Assembly (NCBI GenBank): GCA_937898155.1
Contig: CALEJO010000023.1
Span: forward strand, 1-5,173
Direction: 5' to 3'
Length of the DNA: 5,173 nucleotides
From: an uncultured Clostridia bacterium
GTDB taxonomy: Bacteria; Bacillota; Clostridia; Oscillospirales; CAG-272
Below the pieces are notes generated by a model that ran no database searches, was not told the DNA's origin, and saw nothing but the letters and a program-made list of their open reading frames with translations. This document shows positions 1 through 5,051 of this stretch, piece by piece. Positions within the stretch are counted from its first letter, which is position 1. Each line of letters starts with the position of its first letter. Made by a program: the position numbers and the translations under genes.

Positions 1-491
1 CCGAGCGTTGCGGAATGTATTATGTCAACGCCCGTTGGCTCGGCGGTATGCTGACCAACCACAAAACGATCCGCAGAAGCATCAACCGTCTGACCTCTCT
101 CGAAAAGATGAAAGAGGAAGGCACGTTCGATCTTCTCCCGAAGAAAGAAGTCGCGAAGCTCGTCAAAGAGATGGGCGATCTCGAACGCAACCTCGGCGGT
201 ATCAAGGGTATGCCCGGTCTGCCGGACGCGATCTTCATCGTCGATCCGAAGAAAGAGCACAACGCCGTTCTCGAAGCGAAGAAGCTCGAAATCCCGGTCA
301 TCGCGATCGTCGATACCAACTGCGATCCTGACGATGCCGATTATATCATCCCCGGCAACGACGACGCGATCCGCGCGATCAAACTGATCTCCGGTGTGCT
401 TGCCGATGCTGTCATCGAAGGCAAACAGGGCGAACAGACGACCGAAGAAGCTCCCGCAGAGGAAGCAACCGAAGCAACCGAAGAAGCGTAA
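1..491 (+). CDS. rpsB: 30S ribosomal protein S2 (3' part)
   Basis: This is the C-terminal part of small-subunit ribosomal protein S2, which sits between head and body on the solvent side of the 30S subunit. The gene runs in from outside the window; the first complete codon is at position 3, giving about 162 visible residues, roughly the last 60% of the protein. The visible part starts with ERCGMYYVNARWLGGMLTN, the highly conserved S2 stretch. The second S2 signature, around GLPDAIFIVDPKKEHNAVLEA, and the IPVIAIVDTNCDPDDADYIIPGNDDA block follow. After the conserved fold ends (about VIEGKQG), the protein carries an acidic, low-complexity tail rich in Glu, Ala and Thr, a common but variable S2 feature. 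The stop is TAA at 489-491. tsf follows after 36 nt, the classical rpsB-tsf pair. Identification is secure; the promoter and any leader control lie upstream and are not visible. Confidence 0.98.
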   Translation, partial: ERCGMYYVNARWLGGMLTNHKTIRRSINRLTSLEKMKEEGTFDLLPKKEVAKLVKEMGDLERNLGGIKGMPGLPDAIFIVDPKKEHNAVLEAKKLEIPVIAIVDTNCDPDDADYIIPGNDDAIRAIKLISGVLADAVIEGKQGEQTTEEAPAEEATEATEEA

Positions 492-527
492 TCCGCTCGC
501 TTGATAATTTGACAGGAGGAAACAACA

Positions 528-1454
528 ATGGCTAACATTTCCGCTCAAATGGTCGGTGATCTGAAAAAGAAAACCGGCGCCGGTCTGATGGACTGCAAAC
601 GCGCGCTCGTCGAGACGGACGGCGACGTGGATGCCGCGATCAAAATTTTAAGAGAAAAAGGTCTGGCTGCTGCCGCAAAGAAAGCAGACAGAATCGCTGC
701 CGACGGTCTCGTCGCGATCCTCAAAGAGGGCGACACCGTCGCTATGGTCGAAGTCAACTCCGAGACCGACTTCGTGGCAAAGAACGCCACGTTCGTCGAA
801 TTCGTGAACGGCATTCTCCGCACGATCATTGCCTGCAAACCGGCTGCTCTCGACGCGCTGAACGCCTGCAAATTCGACGGCACCGAATTCACCGTCGAAG
901 CGACCGTGAAGGACAAGACCTACACGATCGGTGAGAAGATTTCCGTCCGCCGTTTCGCGATCGTGAACGGCATCACGAGCACCTACGTCCACGGAAACGG
1001 TGCGATCGGTGTCATCGCGAAATTCGATGTCGATCCCGCTGTCGCGGCGACCGAAAAATTCACCGAGTTCGCAAAGAACATCGCGCTCCAGATCGGTGCG
1101 TATGCAACGCCTTACCTCGATCGTGACTCCGTTCCCGCTTCCGCGCTGAACGAAGAAAAGGAAGTCATCCTTGCGCAGATCAAAAACGATCCGAAGAACG
1201 CTTCGAAGCCCGAAGCGATCCTCGAAAAAATGGCGATCGGCAAGCTCGGCAAATTCTACGAAGAGAACTGCCTCGTGGACAAAGAGTATGTCAAGGACGA
1301 CAGCATGAAGGTCGGTCAGTATGTCGATTCCGTCGCAAAGGAACTCGGCACCTCGATCAAGATCGTCGGCTTCGAGCGCTTTGAAAAAGGCGAAGGCATC
1401 CAGAAGAGAGAAGACAACCTCGACGAGGAAGTCGCAAAGATGCTGAAAAAATAA
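528..1454 (+). CDS. tsf: Translation elongation factor Ts
   Basis: EF-Ts is the cytoplasmic guanine-nucleotide exchange factor that releases GDP from EF-Tu so it can bind GTP and reload aminoacyl-tRNA. The protein has 308 residues, in the range of the full-length bacterial form (283 in E. coli). Residues 1-55 form the N-terminal UBA-like domain (VGDLKKKTGAGLMDCKRAL, then DVDAAIKILREKG). Residues 73-86 hold the signature VEVNSETDFVAKN, whose Asp81-Phe82 correspond to the pair that wedges into EF-Tu near its Mg2+ site. The core dimerisation region follows, with FAKNIALQIGA at 181-191. A helical segment, QIKNDPKNASKPEAILEKM (217-235), leads to the C-terminal module, which ends at GEGIQKREDNLDEEVAKML. 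The ATG at 528 is preceded by AGGAGGA at 514-520 with 7-nt spacing. It is probably cotranscribed with rpsB. A strong hairpin 8 bp after the stop ends the unit, so pyrH and frr, the frequent next genes, are absent here. Confidence 0.98.
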   Translation: MANISAQMVGDLKKKTGAGLMDCKRALVETDGDVDAAIKILREKGLAAAAKKADRIAADGLVAILKEGDTVAMVEVNSETDFVAKNATFVEFVNGILRTIIACKPAALDALNACKFDGTEFTVEATVKDKTYTIGEKISVRRFAIVNGITSTYVHGNGAIGVIAKFDVDPAVAATEKFTEFAKNIALQIGAYATPYLDRDSVPASALNEEKEVILAQIKNDPKNASKPEAILEKMAIGKLGKFYEENCLVDKEYVKDDSMKVGQYVDSVAKELGTSIKIVGFERFEKGEGIQKREDNLDEEVAKMLKK

Positions 1455-1462
1455 GACCAAAG

Positions 1463-1494
1463 AAAAACGCCCCGCGATCGCGGGGCGTTTTTTT
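1463..1494. terminator. Bidirectional intrinsic terminator between convergent genes
   Basis: The segment 1463-1492 is a perfect 30-bp palindrome. The GC core is ACGCCCCGC, then GATC as the apex, then GCGGGGCGT, flanked by five A on the left and seven T (1488-1494) on the right. Read on the + strand it is a textbook Rho-independent terminator for tsf (stop at 1454). Read on the - strand it has the same stem followed by TTTTTCTTT, so it should also stop transcription of the EEP gene, whose stop codon is at 1500-1502. Only about 45 bp separate the two stop codons, and this hairpin fills most of that space. Confidence 0.95.
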
Positions 1495-1499
1495 GATGC

Positions 1500-2564
1500 T
1501 TATTTCAGTTTGAACGTCATCTTCACGGGATTGTGATCGGAATGAGCGAAGCGCTCGTCCAGCGTTTCGACCCCCGTCATTTCCACATTGTCGGAGAGGA
1601 GAAAACCGTCCACGGTCAAAACGAAATTCGTCTCATCGTAGGGCTTGTCCGGGTTGCGGCACGACGGCGCGTTCGAGCCGGTGGCAAGCGTGAGCCAAGA
1701 GGGAATAATCCCGTCCGGAATCGGTTGCGCCCATGTATAGCCGGGATTTTCGATGCCGAACACCTTGGATGAATCGCCGAGAACGTCTTTGTTGAAGTCC
1801 CCGCCGCAGACGATGTAATTTCCCGCGTCGTATTTTTCCTGCATATCGGCGACAAGCATTTTCAGCTGTTCGTTCGCGATGGTGCCGTCGGAGGTGTAAG
1901 CGGAGAGGTGCATATTATAGAGATAGAGTGTCTTTCCGTTCGAGAGCGGAATTTCCGAAACGGCGTAGCACCGATCGAGATCGAGGAATTTTGTGAAACC
2001 CGTTTCGATCGGGAGCGAGCGGCGCACGGCACTTGTAATTTCGTATTTTGAGCAGGTCATGATGCCCGAAACACTCTTTCCGTGCGGGCGGAAAATCGGA
2101 TAAAAGAGATAGGGAGAATCGTAATTCTGTGCGAAATCGGTATCGTAATCCGAAATATGCGGCAGAATGATTTTCCGTTCATCCACGTGATAGGAGCGCG
2201 TGGAATCGGTGTCGATCTCCTGAATGAGCAGGAAATCGGGATTTTCTTCCGCCATACGCTTTGCCATGGCTTCCGTATTGGAAATTGCCGCGTCTTTGGA
2301 GTAGGCGCGCGATTCTTTGCCGCCGTCCATAAAGAACGTATAATCGTCGCTGTATGCGCCAAACCCGATGTTCCACGTCATGACGGAAAATTCTTGATCG
2401 GCATCCGCGACCTGCGAAGCGTTGCCCGCGATGCCGAGCGGGAGATTGTCGTCGAGCCGATAGTAGTCTGCGAACGCGTAGACAAAATATCCCAAAACGG
2501 CAAAGATCAGCGCGATCAGCACTGCCGCGACGGCTTTCAAAATGGTTCCAAACGTTTTTTTCAT
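1500..2564 (-). CDS. Membrane-anchored or secreted endonuclease/exonuclease/phosphatase family protein
   Basis: This 354-residue protein belongs to the metal-dependent EEP superfamily (exonuclease III/DNase I/sphingomyelinase/inositol phosphatase fold). Residues 1-6 are basic (MKKTFG). Residues 7-32 form one hydrophobic helix, so the catalytic domain probably lies outside the membrane, either anchored or released after the AFA at about 30-32. The EEP motifs appear in order: MTWNIG (Asn65), LIQEID (Glu116), a GIMTCSKYEI strand (167-176), YNMHLS (His219), GGDFN (Asp256, Asn258), VDGF (Asp319) and HSDHNPV (Asp343-His344). All expected metal and catalytic positions are present, so it should be active. 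Nucleic acid, phospholipid or another phosphodiester/phosphomonoester could be the substrate; the sequence does not decide. The ATG at 2564 has AGGAGG 9 nt upstream (2573-2578) and its own promoter. It is convergent with tsf and separated from khpA by a terminator, so it is a single-gene unit. Confidence 0.9.
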   Translation of the reverse strand: MKKTFGTILKAVAAVLIALIFAVLGYFVYAFADYYRLDDNLPLGIAGNASQVADADQEFSVMTWNIGFGAYSDDYTFFMDGGKESRAYSKDAAISNTEAMAKRMAEENPDFLLIQEIDTDSTRSYHVDERKIILPHISDYDTDFAQNYDSPYLFYPIFRPHGKSVSGIMTCSKYEITSAVRRSLPIETGFTKFLDLDRCYAVSEIPLSNGKTLYLYNMHLSAYTSDGTIANEQLKMLVADMQEKYDAGNYIVCGGDFNKDVLGDSSKVFGIENPGYTWAQPIPDGIIPSWLTLATGSNAPSCRNPDKPYDETNFVLTVDGFLLSDNVEMTGVETLDERFAHSDHNPVKMTFKLK

Positions 2565-2588
2565 GATATCCGCCTCCTTTTTATGATG

Positions 2589-2617
2589 ATTTTATCATGC
2601 TTTGCGCGATTTTACAA
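2589..2617 (-). promoter_or_regulatory. Sigma-A-type promoter of the EEP gene
   Basis: Read on the - strand, a -35 hexamer TTGTAA (2612-2617, 4 of 6 matches to TTGACA) is followed by exactly 17 bp and the -10 hexamer TAAAAT (2589-2594, 5 of 6). TGA directly precedes the -10, making an extended -10 element. The start site should fall near 2582, leaving a short leader of about 18 nt with AGGAGG at 2573-2578. An A/T-rich stretch around 2622-2665 upstream of the -35 could act as an UP element. The promoter lies downstream of the khpA terminator, which supports independent transcription. It is inferred from sequence only. Confidence 0.72.
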
Positions 2618-2671
2618 GTCGAAATAGGAAAAAATTCCCCGAAAAAACAAATTATGAAAAAAACGCATCAC

Positions 2672-2703
2672 AAAAGGGCGTCCGCTTTTTCGCGGGCGCC
2701 CTT
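2672..2703 (-). terminator. Intrinsic terminator of the ylxM-ffh-rpsP-khpA operon
   Basis: A 12-bp stem (arms 2674-2685 and 2692-2703, loop of 6) sits 13 nt downstream of the khpA stop. On the - strand the arms are AAGGGCGCCCGC and GCGGACGCCCTT with a single C/A mismatch. The stem runs into a short TTTT, and a second T run follows about 8 nt later (2657-2663). The U-tract is interrupted, so termination may be less complete than at the tsf hairpin. It marks the end of the operon and separates it from the EEP gene. Confidence 0.82.
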
Positions 2704-2716
2704 GTCTGTCTCGAAC

Positions 2717-2956
2717 TTATTCGATATCGACCGTCACTTTTTTGCCGCTGCCTGCCGCCGCCGATTTCATCAGCTGACGGATCGCTTTGGCGATCTTGCC
2801 GTGCTTGCCGATCACCTTGCCCATATCGGGTGCGGAGACGGAAAGACGGAGCGTGACGCTGTTTTCCGTTTCACCGGTGACCGTGACGACCACATCCTCG
2901 GGATGATCCACGATGGCTGTCGCGATGTCGGTGAGAGTTTTTTTCAGATCAACCAT
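2717..2956 (-). CDS. khpA: KH-domain RNA-binding protein KhpA (YlqC family)
   Basis: This 79-residue protein is a single KH domain of the KhpA/YlqC type. In Gram-positive bacteria such proteins are small RNA chaperones, and in several species KhpA partners with KhpB (Jag/EloR) to affect cell division, cell-wall synthesis and post-transcriptional control. The N-terminal helix LKKTLTDIATAIVDHPEDV leads into strands (VVVTVTGETENSVTLRLSV). The KH core MGKVIGKHGKIAKAIRQLM follows, with the GxxG loop as GKHG at residues 50-53. The rest closes the fold and ends KKVTVDIE. Length matches the family (about 75-82). The ATG at 2956 has GGAG at 2963-2966 with 6-nt spacing, and the gene lies 12 nt after rpsP, so they are surely cotranscribed. 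It is the last gene before the terminator. In many Firmicutes rimM and trmD follow at this point; here they do not. Confidence 0.95.
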   Translation of the reverse strand: MVDLKKTLTDIATAIVDHPEDVVVTVTGETENSVTLRLSVSAPDMGKVIGKHGKIAKAIRQLMKSAAAGSGKKVTVDIE

Positions 2957-2968
2957 TCGCCGCTCCGA

Positions 2969-3214
2969 TTACTCGGTAATGCCGGCCTTTTTCAGAAGGC
3001 TCTTTACCGTTTCGGTGGGCTGTGCGCCGGTCTCGACCCACTTTTTGGCTTTTTCTGCGTCGATCTTGATCTCAACGGGATTCGTCATCGGGTTGTAGTA
3101 GCCGAGTTCCTCGATGAAACGACCGTTGCGGGGATAACGGGAATCCGCGACGACGACGCGGTAGAAGGGAGCTTTCTTTGCGCCCATTCTTTTGAGTCTG
3201 ATTTTAACTGCCAT
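2969..3214 (-). CDS. rpsP: 30S ribosomal protein S16
   Basis: This is an 81-residue ribosomal protein S16, a 16S-rRNA-binding protein in the body of the 30S subunit, needed for its assembly. The N-terminus MAVKIRLKRMGAKKAPFYRV and the following VVADSRYPRNGRFIEELGYY are the diagnostic S16 blocks. The stretch NPMTNPVEIKIDAEKAKKW and a helical C-terminus complete the usual length. The frame is open five codons further upstream to a TTG at 3227-3229, but that triplet and the next two codons are themselves the Shine-Dalgarno sequence. The ATG at 3212-3214 is therefore the start, with GGAGGA 7 nt away. The gene follows ffh after a 78-nt A/T-rich gap and precedes khpA by 12 nt. The conserved ffh-rpsP-khpA order supports the call. 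Confidence 0.97.
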   Translation of the reverse strand: MAVKIRLKRMGAKKAPFYRVVVADSRYPRNGRFIEELGYYNPMTNPVEIKIDAEKAKKWVETGAQPTETVKSLLKKAGITE

Positions 3215-3292
3215 GATGTGTTCCTCCAAAAAATTTGAATAAATTATTTTTATAATTACTCGGTGCGAAAAAATGCGTCCGAATCATTAACG
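3215..3292 (-). promoter_or_regulatory. A/T-rich ffh-rpsP intergenic leader, weak internal promoter possible
   Basis: This 78-bp gap is unusually long for this tight operon (the other gaps are 11 and 12 nt). It holds a -10-like TATAAA (3249-3254) on the - strand, but no acceptable -35 hexamer at 16-18 bp and no TGn extension. A 10-bp palindrome TTAACGTTAA (3287-3296) overlaps the ffh stop codon. No GC-rich terminator hairpin is visible, so readthrough from ffh into rpsP is likely. A weak extra start for the ribosomal gene is possible but unproven. Confidence 0.3.
3222..3227 (-). promoter_or_regulatory. Ribosome binding site that fixes the rpsP start
   Basis: GGAGGA on the - strand lies 7 nt before the ATG at 3212-3214. 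It overlaps the TTG codon at 3227-3229 that would otherwise be a longer in-frame start, so the longer 86-residue version is rejected. Confidence 0.9.
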
Positions 3293-4627
3293 TTAAAAGG
3301 GCATTCTGCCGAATTTGCCGAGCATTTTCTTGTTTTTCCCGCCGGCGAACTGCTTCATCAGCTTGCTGGTCTGATCGAACTGTTTGAGCAGGCGATTGAC
3401 GTCCTCGATGCTCGTGCCGGAGCCGCGCGCGATGCGCATTTTGCGGGAATAATTGAGCACGTCCGGCTTTTCGCGCTCGGCAGGCGTCATCGAAAGGATG
3501 ATCGCTTCCGTCTTGCGGAGAAGCCCCTCGTCGAAGTTCGCGTCTTTGAGCTGTGCGGGGGAAACGCCGGGCATCATGCCGACGAGCGATTCGAGCGAGC
3601 CCATATTTTTCAGCTGCGCGAGCTGATCGAGATAATCGGTCAGCGTGAAGCGGGATTTTCGGAGTTTTTCTTCCAGCTCCGCCGCCTTTTTCATGTCGAA
3701 ATTCTGCTCCGCCTTTTCGATCAGCGAGAGCATATCGCCCATGCCGAGGATGCGCGACGCCATGCGGTCGGGATAAAACGGCTCGATCGCGTCGAGCTTT
3801 TCGCCCGTGCCGATGAACTTGATCGGCTTGCCCGTCACGTATTTGACGGAGAGCGCGGCGCCGCCGCGCGTGTCGCCGTCGAGCTTCGTCACGATCACGC
3901 CCGTGATGTCGAGCATTTCGTTGAACGTCTGCGCGACGTTGACGGCATCTTGTCCCGCCATCGCGTCGATTGTGAGCAAAATCTCGGTGGGGGCTATCTT
4001 TTTCTTGATATCGAGAAGCTCCTGCATCATGTCTTCGTCGATCTGCAAACGACCGGCGGTGTCGATGAAGAGCATATCGTGTCCGTGTTTGACGGCATAA
4101 TCGAGCGCATTCGCGGCGATCTTAACGGGGGAGACCTTGTCGCCCTCGGTGTAAACGGGAATGCCGACGCTTTCGCCGACGACTTGGAGCTGCTTGATCG
4201 CGGCGGGACGGTAAACGTCGCACGCAGCGAGCAGGGGATTTTTGCCTTGCTTTTTCATCATGGCGGCGAGCTTGCCCGTATGAGTGGTCTTGCCCGCGCC
4301 TTGCAGACCGACCATCATGACGACGGTGGGCGGTTTCGACGCGATGACGAGCTTGGCTTGTGTGCCGCCCATCAGCGCGGTCAATTCTTCATTGACGATC
4401 TTGATGACCTGCTGGGCAGGCATCAAGCTTTCCAGCACTTCCGCGCCGACGGCGCGTTCGGTCACTTTATTGATGAAATCACGGACGACCTTGAAATTGA
4501 CGTCGGCTTCGAGGAGCGCGAGCTTGACGGCGCGCATTCCCTCGCGCACGTCTTTTTCCGTCAAAGTGCCTTTGGTCCGGAACTTTTTGAAGGCGTCCGC
4601 CAATTTTTCCTGTAAATTCTGGAACAT
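3293..4627 (-). CDS. ffh: Signal recognition particle GTPase Ffh (SRP54)
   Basis: Ffh is the protein subunit of the bacterial signal recognition particle. It binds 4.5S/scRNA and hydrophobic signal sequences emerging from the ribosome, and delivers the complex to FtsY at the membrane in a GTP-controlled cycle. The 444 residues are close to the usual length. Residues 1-85 form the helical N domain. The G domain carries the P-loop GLQGAGKT (107-114), the DVYRPAA motif (137-143), DTAGR (189-193), TKLDGD (247-252) and GTGEK (273-277). From about 295 comes the Met-rich M domain, with MGDMLSLIEKAE, LKNMGSLESLVGMMPG and the SRP-RNA-binding helix RKMRIARGSGTSIEDVNRLLKQF (395-417). It ends with a basic Gly/Met-rich tail (KNKKMLGKFGRMPF). 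The ATG at 4627 has AAGGA about 6 nt upstream and lies 11 nt after ylxM. All catalytic motifs are intact. Confidence 0.98.
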   Translation of the reverse strand: MFQNLQEKLADAFKKFRTKGTLTEKDVREGMRAVKLALLEADVNFKVVRDFINKVTERAVGAEVLESLMPAQQVIKIVNEELTALMGGTQAKLVIASKPPTVVMMVGLQGAGKTTHTGKLAAMMKKQGKNPLLAACDVYRPAAIKQLQVVGESVGIPVYTEGDKVSPVKIAANALDYAVKHGHDMLFIDTAGRLQIDEDMMQELLDIKKKIAPTEILLTIDAMAGQDAVNVAQTFNEMLDITGVIVTKLDGDTRGGAALSVKYVTGKPIKFIGTGEKLDAIEPFYPDRMASRILGMGDMLSLIEKAEQNFDMKKAAELEEKLRKSRFTLTDYLDQLAQLKNMGSLESLVGMMPGVSPAQLKDANFDEGLLRKTEAIILSMTPAEREKPDVLNYSRKMRIARGSGTSIEDVNRLLKQFDQTSKLMKQFAGGKNKKMLGKFGRMPF

Positions 4628-4638
4628 AATTTTTCCTT

Positions 4639-4986
4639 TTAGAGTTTCATGGAATCGAGAAGCGAGGTGATCGCTTCGACGGTTTCTTTTTTCTCGGGAA
4701 GCGCGTCTGCCAGCGGGAGCAGAAGCGCACGGATTTCTTCGGCGCGGCGGTTCATGCCCGTGAGTTTTTCGGCGAGCCCGAGCTTTTCCTCAAACGAGAG
4801 GAGCGTTTCTTCACTGCGCTTGATGCTGTCGCGCACGCCCTGGCGCGTGATGCCCGTATTTTCCGCGACCTCGGAAAGGGAAAGGTCGTCGTTATAATAA
4901 AGATCGAACATTTCCTTTTGGGTGTCGGAGAGGAGTTCGCCGTAGAGGTCAAAGAGCAAAATGAATCGTAGGTCTTTCCCGCGCAT
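4639..4986 (-). CDS. ylxM: SRP-associated helix-turn-helix protein YlxM (UPF0122 family)
   Basis: This 115-residue protein matches the YlxM/UPF0122 family, small DNA-binding-like proteins almost always encoded directly before ffh. In streptococci and other Firmicutes YlxM is reported to associate with Ffh and the SRP RNA and to modulate SRP GTPase activity; it is not an established transcription factor. Residues 8-31 (FILLFDLYGELLSDTQKEMFDLYY) are the family-defining first helices. Residues 34-57 (DLSLSEVAENTGITRQGVRDSIKR) form a sigma-70-region-4-like helix-turn-helix, and the rest is a helical, charged C-terminus with coiled-coil potential. An in-frame TTG exists at 5008-5010, but AGGAGG at 4994-4999 is placed 7 nt before the ATG at 4984-4986, so the shorter start is chosen. 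It is the first gene of the operon, directly behind a strong promoter. ftsY, often just upstream of ylxM, is not within the 187 bp visible. Confidence 0.94.
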   Translation of the reverse strand: MRGKDLRFILLFDLYGELLSDTQKEMFDLYYNDDLSLSEVAENTGITRQGVRDSIKRSEETLLSFEEKLGLAEKLTGMNRRAEEIRALLLPLADALPEKKETVEAITSLLDSMKL

Positions 4987-4993
4987 CGTGCCG

Positions 4994-4999
4994 CCTCCT
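4994..4999 (-). promoter_or_regulatory. Ribosome binding site that fixes the ylxM start
   Basis: AGGAGG on the - strand lies 7 nt before the ATG at 4984-4986. Its upstream edge (4998-4999) is also the end of the 11-bp inverted repeat 4998-5024, so anything bound at or formed by that repeat would touch the ribosome binding site. Confidence 0.9.
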
Positions 5000-5024
5000 C
5001 TGTAAAGCAAAACGCTTTACAGAG
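4998..5024. repeat. Perfect 11-bp inverted repeat between promoter and ylxM RBS (candidate operator)
   Basis: The arms CTCTGTAAAGC (4998-5008) and GCTTTACAGAG (5014-5024) are exact reverse complements around a 5-nt AAAAC spacer. The repeat covers the predicted transcription start (about 5016), touches the -10 hexamer on one side and the Shine-Dalgarno on the other. With that start site, the mRNA would contain only part of the first arm, so a protein-binding DNA operator fits better than an RNA hairpin. The TGTAAA...TTTACA ends recall catabolite-type (cre-like) sites, but the spacing differs from the standard 14-bp cre, so no regulator is named. Confidence 0.6.
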
Positions 5025-5037
5025 TATAGCATACTCT
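5021..5037. repeat. 7-bp inverted repeat covering the -10 element
   Basis: The arms AGAGTAT (5021-5027) and ATACTCT (5031-5037) flank AGC. The repeat contains nearly the whole -10 hexamer and the TGn extension of the ylxM promoter and shares AGAG (5021-5024) with the neighbouring 11-bp repeat. It could be a second operator half or a by-product of promoter sequence. Confidence 0.45.
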
Positions 5038-5051
5038 TTTCTCTTTGTCAA
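5023..5051 (-). promoter_or_regulatory. Strong sigma-A promoter of the ylxM-ffh-rpsP-khpA operon
   Basis: On the - strand a perfect -35 TTGACA (5046-5051) is followed by 17 bp and the -10 TATACT (5023-5028, 5 of 6 matches), with TGC immediately before it as an extended -10. The predicted start is near 5016, about 30 nt before the ylxM ATG. This is as close to consensus as housekeeping promoters usually get, and it agrees with a high-demand operon of SRP and ribosomal genes. Confidence 0.88.

Noticed and set aside
484..502. Short inverted repeat (AAGCG / CGCTT) between rpsB and tsf as an attenuator
   Set aside because: There are only 5 bp of pairing and no T-tract; too weak to call a terminator or attenuator.
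648..1460. 270-codon open frame on the - strand opposite tsf
   Set aside because: It is a shadow of tsf: Phe/Asp/Val/Arg-rich with no recognisable domain, and it would have to start within the terminator region.
2082..2627. 181-codon open frame on the + strand opposite the EEP gene
   Set aside because: It runs antisense through the EEP gene and its promoter, has no clear ribosome binding site and no motif.
2597..3238. 213-codon open frame on the + strand over khpA and rpsP
   Set aside because: It is antisense to two well-recognised genes and their terminator; composition and lack of motifs mark it as a shadow.
3263..4615. 450-codon open frame on the + strand opposite ffh
   Set aside because: It lies wholly antisense to the intact, fully recognisable ffh, has a His/Asp/Arg/Leu-biased composition typical of reverse-complement shadows of GC-rich codons, and shows no family motif.
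4987..5022. Riboswitch or ribosomal-protein leader upstream of ylxM
   Set aside because: The predicted leader is only about 30 nt, too short for any known aptamer, and no conserved RNA motif is visible.
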